From NCBI RefSeq assembly GCF_014650695.1, contig NZ_BMVL01000017.1, positions 80,877 through 144,876 on the forward strand: 64,000 nt of DNA, read 5' to 3'. The notes below the pieces were generated by a model. The model was not told where the DNA came from. It did no database searches and saw only the letters and a program-made list of their open reading frames with translations. Origin of the DNA: Streptomyces avidinii. GTDB taxonomy: Bacteria > Actinomycetota > Actinomycetes > Streptomycetales > Streptomycetaceae. Shown here one piece after another: positions 59,272 to 64,000 of this stretch (positions within the stretch are counted from its first letter, which is position 1; every line of letters begins with the position of its first letter). A program made the position numbers and the translations under genes.

Positions 59272-60051
59272 GTGGCAGAGCGCAAGCCGATCGAATCCTG
59301 GCTCACCGACATGGACGGGGTCCTCATCCACGAGGGCACCCCGATCCCCGGCGCCGATGCCTTCATCAAGCGGCTGCGCGAGTCCGGCAAGCCCTTCCTG
59401 GTGCTGACCAACAACTCCATCTACACCCCGCGCGACCTCCAGGCCCGGCTGCACCGGATGGGCCTCGACGTTCCCGTCGAGAACATCTGGACCTCGGCGC
59501 TGGCCACCGCCAAGTTCCTCGACGACCAGCGCCCCGGCGGCACGGCGTACGTCATCGGCGAGGCCGGTCTGACCACCGCTCTGCACGACATCGGCTACAT
59601 CCTGACCGACCACGAGCCCGACTACGTGGTCCTGGGCGAGACCCGGACGTACAGCTTCGAGGCGATGACCAAGGCGGTCCGCCTGATCAACGCGGGCGCG
59701 CGCTTCATCTGCACCAACCCCGACGAGACCGGCCCGTCCACCGAGGGCCCGCTCCCGGCCACCGGCGCGGTCGCCGCGCTGATCACCAAGGCGACCGGCA
59801 AGAAGCCGTACTTCGCCGGCAAGCCGAACCCGCTGATGATGCGTACCGGCCTGAACGCCATCGGCGCGCACTCGGAGACCAGCGCCATGATCGGCGACCG
59901 GATGGACACCGACGTGCTGGCCGGTCTGGAGGCGGGCATGCAGACCTTCCTCGTCCTCACCGGGCTGACCACCGAGCGGGACACCGAGAAGTTCCCGTTC
60001 CGTCCGACCAAGACGGTCGCCTCGATCGCGGACCTGGTCGACCTGGTCTGA
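59272..60051 (+). CDS. nagD: NagD-like HAD-IIA phosphatase
   Basis: A 259-residue phosphatase. HAD motifs: SWLTDMDGVLIHEG (nucleophile Asp), FLVLTNNS (motif II), PYFAGKPNPLMM (motif III Lys) and MIGDRMDTDVLAGLEAGM (motif IV). The type IIA cap is present. In E. coli nagD is in the GlcNAc operon, acting on nucleotide monophosphates. GTG 59272 with GGAGAA. A dre-like site precedes it. Confidence 0.9.
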   Translation: MAERKPIESWLTDMDGVLIHEGTPIPGADAFIKRLRESGKPFLVLTNNSIYTPRDLQARLHRMGLDVPVENIWTSALATAKFLDDQRPGGTAYVIGEAGLTTALHDIGYILTDHEPDYVVLGETRTYSFEAMTKAVRLINAGARFICTNPDETGPSTEGPLPATGAVAALITKATGKKPYFAGKPNPLMMRTGLNAIGAHSETSAMIGDRMDTDVLAGLEAGMQTFLVLTGLTTERDTEKFPFRPTKTVASIADLVDLV

Positions 60052-60210
60052 CGCCGGGGTGCGGGCCGTAGGGGCGCCGGGTCGCGGATCTCGGGCCGCT
60101 TGGGGCCGAACGGGCGTACCGCGTTTGGGGCGTACGGCTGACACGTACGGCGCCGCTCCGGATGCGCGGCGCCGCGCCGCGCGTGAATCTCCTTGTCGAG
60201 GAGGTTCACC
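60052..60210. other. Short intergenic region
   Basis: No gene; a GC-rich inverted-repeat region (GTACGGCGCCG ... CGGCGCCGCGCCG, about 60145-60180) could form a hairpin before the next gene. GAGGAGG at about 60198-60204 is its ribosome site. Confidence 0.4.
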
Positions 60211-60810
60211 ATGCGCAGTGTTCCGATCGCTGTCCGCGCCACCGCGATGGCCGTCACCCTGGCGGCGTTCTCGGTGGTGACCGCACCGATCGCCCTGGCC
60301 GGCGAGGAGGATCGCGGCGACCGCGGCGACCGCGGCAGCATCGCCGTCGACCCGAATCCGGCCCACCCCGGGGCGCAGGTCAAGCTGCGCGTCCAGGGCT
60401 GCGACGGCACCCGCGGATCGGCCAAGTCCGCCGCCTTCGTGTCGGACATCGACCTGTACGGACGGGACGGCGGCCGCCGCAGCCCCCTCTACGGCGAGGG
60501 GATGATCAGCGCGCACGTCTCGCCCGGATGGCACTCCGTCCGGGTGATGTGCGACGGCCACGAGAAGATCAGCGGCTCGGTCCAGATCTCCCAGTACCGC
60601 CCCTCCCACCACCCCAGTCCCGTCTGGCCGGTCCACGCGGGAGGCGGCGGCATGGCGGCCGAGCTCGCGGCCGAGACGGCCAAGAAGAGCCACAGCACCG
60701 ACGGTCCCGGGCTGCCTCACACGGTGATCGGCGCCATCCTCGCCGCCGTGGCCACGCTTGCCGTCGCGGGCCGGGCGCTGGCGCTGCGCCGCCGCCGCAG
60801 CGGTGAGTGA
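60211..60810 (+). CDS. Secreted protein with sortase-like C-terminus
   Basis: A 199-residue protein. It has a signal peptide (VPIAVRATAMAVTLAAFSVV, ending IALA), an immunoglobulin-like extracellular domain with two Cys (VKLRVQGCDG, VRVMCDGHEK), a His/Pro linker, then GLPHTV, a hydrophobic helix (IGAILAAVATLAVAGRALAL) and RRRRSGE. The LPxT-hydrophobic-basic layout is a sorting-signal variant. Its stop overlaps the class F sortase start by three bases, so it is very probably that enzyme's substrate or partner. Confidence 0.82.
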   Translation: MRSVPIAVRATAMAVTLAAFSVVTAPIALAGEEDRGDRGDRGSIAVDPNPAHPGAQVKLRVQGCDGTRGSAKSAAFVSDIDLYGRDGGRRSPLYGEGMISAHVSPGWHSVRVMCDGHEKISGSVQISQYRPSHHPSPVWPVHAGGGGMAAELAAETAKKSHSTDGPGLPHTVIGAILAAVATLAVAGRALALRRRRSGE

Positions 60811-61484
60811 GGACGGTGAGCGAGGACAAGGCCTCTGCGGGCGGTCGGCTGCTGACCTTCGCCGCCTGGGCGGTGCTGGTCCTCGGCCTGTGGCTGTGGG
60901 GCCGCCAGCTCACCGTGGCGCCGGCCCCGCCCGCGGGTCAGGCGGGCGGGACGGTGGGTCCGGGGCTGCCGGCCGCACACGCCCCGCTCGCCGCGGCCCT
61001 GCCGCAGCGGGTCGACCTGCCCTCCATAGGCATCCAGGCCCCGGTGATCCCCCGGGACCTGGACAAGGACGGCGCGATCGAGCCGCCCCCGTACGACCGG
61101 CCGGGCACGGTGGGCTGGTGGGGCCGGGGCACCCAGCCGGGGGCGGCCGGGACGGCGCTCATGGTGGGGCACGTGGACACCCGCTCGAAGCCGGCGGTGT
61201 TCTACGGGCTGAGCTCGGCGCAGCCGGGCGACAAGGTGCGGGTGGTGCGGACGGACGGTTCGGTCGCCGAGTTCACGGTCGAGGACGTACGGGTCTACGA
61301 GCGCGCCGCCTTCGACCCGCACAAGGCCTACGGCCAGCGGGTGCGCGGCCGTGCGGAGCTGCGGCTGGTGACCTGCGGGGGCTCGTACGACAAGGCGGCC
61401 AAGGAGTACACGGCGAACGTGGTGGTCTCCGCCTATCTGACGGGCGTGGGAGCCCGCCCGGGCACAGCGGGTACCGCGGCCTGA
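60807..61484 (+). CDS. Class F sortase
   Basis: A 225-residue membrane protein. It has one N-terminal helix (LLTFAAWAVLVLGLWLWGRQ) and a catalytic domain with His122 (LMVGHVDTRSKPAVFY), Cys190 (LRLVTCGGSYDKA) and a downstream strand ANVVVSAYL; IEPPPYDRPGTVGWWGRGTQ is the family signature before the active site. GTG 60807 overlaps the upstream stop (GTGA); GTG 60816 (MSEDKASAGG) is the alternative start. Anchors the neighbouring secreted protein, by inference. Confidence 0.9.
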   Translation: MRTVSEDKASAGGRLLTFAAWAVLVLGLWLWGRQLTVAPAPPAGQAGGTVGPGLPAAHAPLAAALPQRVDLPSIGIQAPVIPRDLDKDGAIEPPPYDRPGTVGWWGRGTQPGAAGTALMVGHVDTRSKPAVFYGLSSAQPGDKVRVVRTDGSVAEFTVEDVRVYERAAFDPHKAYGQRVRGRAELRLVTCGGSYDKAAKEYTANVVVSAYLTGVGARPGTAGTAA

Positions 61485-61546
61485 CCGCGGAACGAAACGG
61501 CGGATCGAAACGGCGGAACGAGCAGGCGAACGAAGTAGGACGCGAA

Positions 61547-61580
61547 GAAGCCCCCCGCAGCTTTCGCTGCGAGGGGCTTC
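61547..61580. terminator. Hairpin after the class F sortase and downstream of tRNA-Lys
   Basis: GAAGCCCC-c-CGCAGC and GCTGCG-a-GGGGCTTC pair over 14 bp with one mismatch and a TTTC loop. It lies at the 3' side of the convergent tRNA gene as well. Confidence 0.75.
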
Positions 61581-61589
61581 CTCCATCTG

Positions 61590-61663
61590 TGCGCCGCCAG
61601 GGACTCGAACCCCGGACCCGCTGATTAAGAGTCAGCTGCTCTAACCAACTGAGCTAGCGGCGC
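61590..61663 (-). tRNA. tRNA-Lys (anticodon CUU)
   Basis: A canonical 74-nt cloverleaf: acceptor GCGCCGC/GCGGCGC, discriminator A, D-arm TAGCTCAGTTGGTTAGAGC, anticodon loop CTCTTAA with anticodon CTT, T-loop GGTTCGAGTCC. CCA is not encoded. Confidence 0.97.
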
Positions 61664-61742
61664 CTGCTGACAGAGAAAACTCTACCCCACCTCCGGGGGT
61701 GTCCGTGACCAGCCACGCCCGCCTTGTCCGATTAACCCATGT

Positions 61743-61770
61743 TTGACGGGTTTATCGTGCACGATATGTC
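61743..61770 (+). promoter_or_regulatory. Promoter and palindromic operator of the NlpC/P60-like gene
   Basis: TTGACG (61743-61748) is a clear -35; TATGTC at 61765 could be the -10. Between and overlapping them is the perfect 14-bp palindrome TATCGTGCACGATA (61753-61766), typical of a repressor site. Confidence 0.6.
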
Positions 61771-61864
61771 TGCGCGTGCCGCATCTGATGCTTTATCGGG
61801 TGTGGCCTCCGCCGACCAGTGGACGAGTGCACGAGTGGACGAGCAGGGGAGTGGACGGAACCGC

Positions 61865-63235
61865 ATGACGATGCAGCCTCCGACGCATGTGCAGATGCCG
61901 ATGCCCGGTTTCGAGGAGTACGAGCCCGCGGGCGACTGTGCGTGCCGGGGCTGCGCGCAGCGTCGCCGCACCCTCGCCCGCGCGCGGGCCATACCGCTCC
62001 GGGACGGGGGGCACCCGGCCGCACGCGGAGCCCGCCGGGCGCTGGTGCTGGCCACCGCCGCGGGAGTGGTCCTCGGCGGCACGAGCGCGACCGCGGTGGC
62101 GGTGACCACCCCGGCCCCCGGGCCGGTGGCCCTCGACGACCCCGGTTCCCCGCAGGGCGGGCGGACCCCGCTGCACGGCCCGAAGGGCGGCCCTGTCGGG
62201 AAGCCCGGCGCTCCGGCCAAGCCCGGCGCCGTGCGGCGGATCGACCGCGCGACGATCATCAACCGGGCGAAGCTGTGGCTGGACGCCAAGGTCCCGTACA
62301 GCATGTCCGAGTACTGGGCGGACGGATACCGGCAGGACTGCTCGGGCTACGTCTCCATGGTCTGGAACCTCGGTACGAACGAGTGGACCGGCAGCCTCGA
62401 CAAATTCGCCACCAAGATCACCAAGGATGAGCTGCTGCCGGGGGACATGCTGCTCTTCCACAACCCGGCGGACCCCAACAACGGCTCGCACGTGGTCATC
62501 TTCGGCGGCTGGGTCGACGAGACGCGCACGCACTACGTCGCCTACGAGCAGACGCGCCCGAACGCGCGGAAGCTGGCCACGCCCTACGGGTACTGGAGCA
62601 ATGCGACGAAGTACGTCCCGTACCGGTTCAACGGGGTGCCGGGCGGGATCCTTCCGGAAACGCCCGGCACCGAGCCGCCCGCGGGCCCCAAACCGGGCGA
62701 CGCGAAGGCCTTCCCGGGCACGGCCAAGTTCGGCCCCGGTGCCACGAACGACTACGTGGCCCAGCTGGGCCGGATGCTGATCGAGCGCGGCGCCTACCGC
62801 TTCTACCCCAAGGGGGTGGCCGACCGGACGTGGAGCGACCACGACAAGCTCGCCACCGCCGCCTTCCAGCGCGCGCAGGGCTGGACGGGCGCGGAGGCCG
62901 ACGGCATTCCGGGCGCGCACACCTGGCGGCTGCTGGTCGAGAAGCAGGGCAAGAACATCCCGCCGACGGTGGCGGGCGCCCCGGGTCCGGGCGGTGTACG
63001 GGCCTACCCGGGCGCCTCGGTGTTCCGCCCGGGCCAGTCGAACGAGGCCATCAGGGCCCTGGGCCTCCAGCTGGTGAAGAAGGGCTTCGGCAAGTACTAC
63101 ACATCCGGTCCGGGTCCGCGCTGGAGCGAGGCCGACCGCCGCAACGTCGAGGCCTTCCAGCGCGCGCAGGGCTGGACCGGCGCCTCGGCCAACGGCTATC
63201 CGGGCCCGGAAACCTGGCGCCGGCTGTTCGCATGA
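61865..63235 (+). CDS. NlpC/P60-like peptidoglycan-binding protein
   Basis: A 456-residue protein. It has a membrane-type helix (ALVLATAAGVVLGGTSATAV, residues about 59-78), a Pro-rich linker, an NlpC/P60-like amidase region (DGYRQDCSGYVSMVWNL with the Cys; ELLPGDMLLFHNPADPNN; GSHVVIFGGWVD with the His), and two peptidoglycan-binding repeats of about 75 residues sharing AFQRAQGWTGAEADG / AFQRAQGWTGASANG. It cuts or remodels wall peptides. ATG 61865 (MTMQPPTHVQ) is supported over the far upstream start, which lies in the operator. Confidence 0.87.
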   Translation: MTMQPPTHVQMPMPGFEEYEPAGDCACRGCAQRRRTLARARAIPLRDGGHPAARGARRALVLATAAGVVLGGTSATAVAVTTPAPGPVALDDPGSPQGGRTPLHGPKGGPVGKPGAPAKPGAVRRIDRATIINRAKLWLDAKVPYSMSEYWADGYRQDCSGYVSMVWNLGTNEWTGSLDKFATKITKDELLPGDMLLFHNPADPNNGSHVVIFGGWVDETRTHYVAYEQTRPNARKLATPYGYWSNATKYVPYRFNGVPGGILPETPGTEPPAGPKPGDAKAFPGTAKFGPGATNDYVAQLGRMLIERGAYRFYPKGVADRTWSDHDKLATAAFQRAQGWTGAEADGIPGAHTWRLLVEKQGKNIPPTVAGAPGPGGVRAYPGASVFRPGQSNEAIRALGLQLVKKGFGKYYTSGPGPRWSEADRRNVEAFQRAQGWTGASANGYPGPETWRRLFA

Positions 63236-63246
63236 CGGAGGTAACG

Positions 63247-64000
63247 ATGTTCCCCACGCGCACCACCTCGACCACGGGCACCCTCCGAGTCCCGCCGACG
63301 GCCGCCCCGGTGGTGGTCCGGGCGACGGATCCCGCAGCCGCGCCGGCTCCCGCCCCCGAGCCCGTCGCGCCGACGGCCCCCCCGGTGTACGCCGCCGCGC
63401 CGACGTCCGCACCCGCTGTCCACCCGGTGTACGCCGCCGCGCCCGCGTCGGCCGTAGCGCCCTTGCCCTTGCCCTTGCCCTTGCCGGAGCCCGAGCCCGC
63501 GGCCCTGCCGCTGTACGGGCCCGTGCCGACGCGGGAACACGCGGCCGCGGCGGTGGCCGTCGCCGCGCCGCGCGAGGCGGTCGAGGCGAGCCCGCCGGCC
63601 CTGGTGGGCGGCCCCGCCGCGGCGGAGCACGCGGGCGCCGCCGAGACCTCGTTCGGCTGGGCCGCGGCGGAGGCCGCCCGCCCGGCGCCCGAGCTGCCGC
63701 AGGGGTGGGAAGTGCCGGCGGCCCGGGCCCACCCGTACGACGAGGGGGACCGGGGCGCCGACCTGCCCGCCGCAGCGGGACTGGACATCCCGCACCCGCA
63801 GGACGAGGAGGCCCACGCCGGGGTCGCCACCCTGCGCCTGCGGGCCGCCGAGCCGGAGTCGGAGCCCGCGCCCGAAGCGGAGGTCGTAGCCGAGGTCGCC
63901 GTCGAGGTCGCCGTCGAGGTCGAGACCGAGGCCGCACCCGTGCCCGCGCCCGAACCGGCGGCCGCCGCACCCGCGGCCGCACCCGCACCCGCACCCGTGC
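63247..64000 (+). CDS. Pro/Ala-rich protein, N-terminal part (runs off the window)
   Basis: Open from ATG 63247 to the window end with no stop (251 codons), preceded by GGAGG, 11 bases after the previous stop and so probably cotranscribed with it. The visible part is low complexity: PAPEPVAPTAPPVYAAAPTS, a Leu-Pro run (PLPLPLPLPEPEP) and Val-Glu repeats (VAEVAVEVAVEVETE). No folded domain has begun, so the function lies downstream of this window. Confidence 0.75.
   Translation, partial: MFPTRTTSTTGTLRVPPTAAPVVVRATDPAAAPAPAPEPVAPTAPPVYAAAPTSAPAVHPVYAAAPASAVAPLPLPLPLPEPEPAALPLYGPVPTREHAAAAVAVAAPREAVEASPPALVGGPAAAEHAGAAETSFGWAAAEAARPAPELPQGWEVPAARAHPYDEGDRGADLPAAAGLDIPHPQDEEAHAGVATLRLRAAEPESEPAPEAEVVAEVAVEVAVEVETEAAPVPAPEPAAAAPAAAPAPAPV

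Overview
This is a chromosomal segment of a Streptomyces or close streptomycete relative. The signs are very high GC with strong third-position bias, many GTG starts, dense head-to-tail or tail-to-tail packing, a SsgA-like sporulation protein, DasR-type operators (dre), class E and F sortases, and the gene order hppD / ssgG-like / pncB / clpS / mec-cysO-cysM / nagE-nagF / rph / rdgB / bcp, which from memory resembles the S. coelicolor core. I saw no phage, insertion sequence, integrase or CRISPR array. Most of the window is conserved vertical chromosome, with accessory spots at 28.7-30 kb, 37.9-38.7 kb and 40-44 kb.

0-17.5 kb: the tail of a secreted PDZ/Lon-type protease, an MFS pump with its ArsR regulator, an AsnC regulator divergent from tyrosine-catabolic hppD, a TPR membrane protein, a glycolate-oxidase-like flavoprotein, an SsgG-like morphogene, two RDD membrane proteins, a secreted M6 (immune inhibitor A) metalloprotease, NAD salvage genes (nicotinamidase and nicotinate phosphoribosyltransferase) and clpS-DUF2017.

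17.5-31.8 kb: an amino-acid permease; the sulfur-carrier cysteine pathway (JAMM protease, a 35-codon cysteine-type leader peptide missed by ordinary gene finding, CysO, CysM); a frameshifted DUF488 gene coupled to a MazF-like membrane protein; an Rv1339-type metallo-hydrolase; the GlcNAc PTS (two EIIC and one EIIB, with three dre sites); RNase PH and RdgB; an unusual short-variable-arm tRNA with anticodon UAG; two overlapping HNH nuclease genes; Bcp, DUF3618 and a GroES-like protein; and a guanidine exporter preceded by a guanidine-III riboswitch.

31.8-50.6 kb: penicillin-binding protein 1A, a three-gene ABC-2 exporter, DUF1707, a repeat-filled non-coding block, DUF445, a DUF559 nuclease-like protein, an orphan Vsr endonuclease, a SEC-C protein, class E sortase, a YidC paralogue, an FAH-family hydrolase, a Gfo/Idh oxidoreductase divergent from a ROK regulator around a long palindrome, and a secreted LAXTG protein that is a plausible sortase substrate.

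50.7-64 kb: an aminoethylphosphonate-type catabolic operon (HutC-family GntR, FAD amine oxidase, phosphonatase-like HAD hydrolase, four-part ABC importer) followed by a secreted alkaline-phosphatase-superfamily enzyme. The two transcription units share an identical 12-bp element in their upstream regions. Then NagD-like phosphatase, a secreted protein plus class F sortase pair, tRNA-Lys(CUU), an NlpC/P60-like peptidoglycan-binding protein, and the start of a long Pro/Ala-rich protein that runs off the window.

The strongest non-routine signals are the cysteine leader peptide, the guanidine-III riboswitch, the short-arm UAG tRNA, the phosphonate operon with its shared promoter-operator element, and a dispersed palindromic repeat family, one copy of which sits in frame inside a transporter gene.
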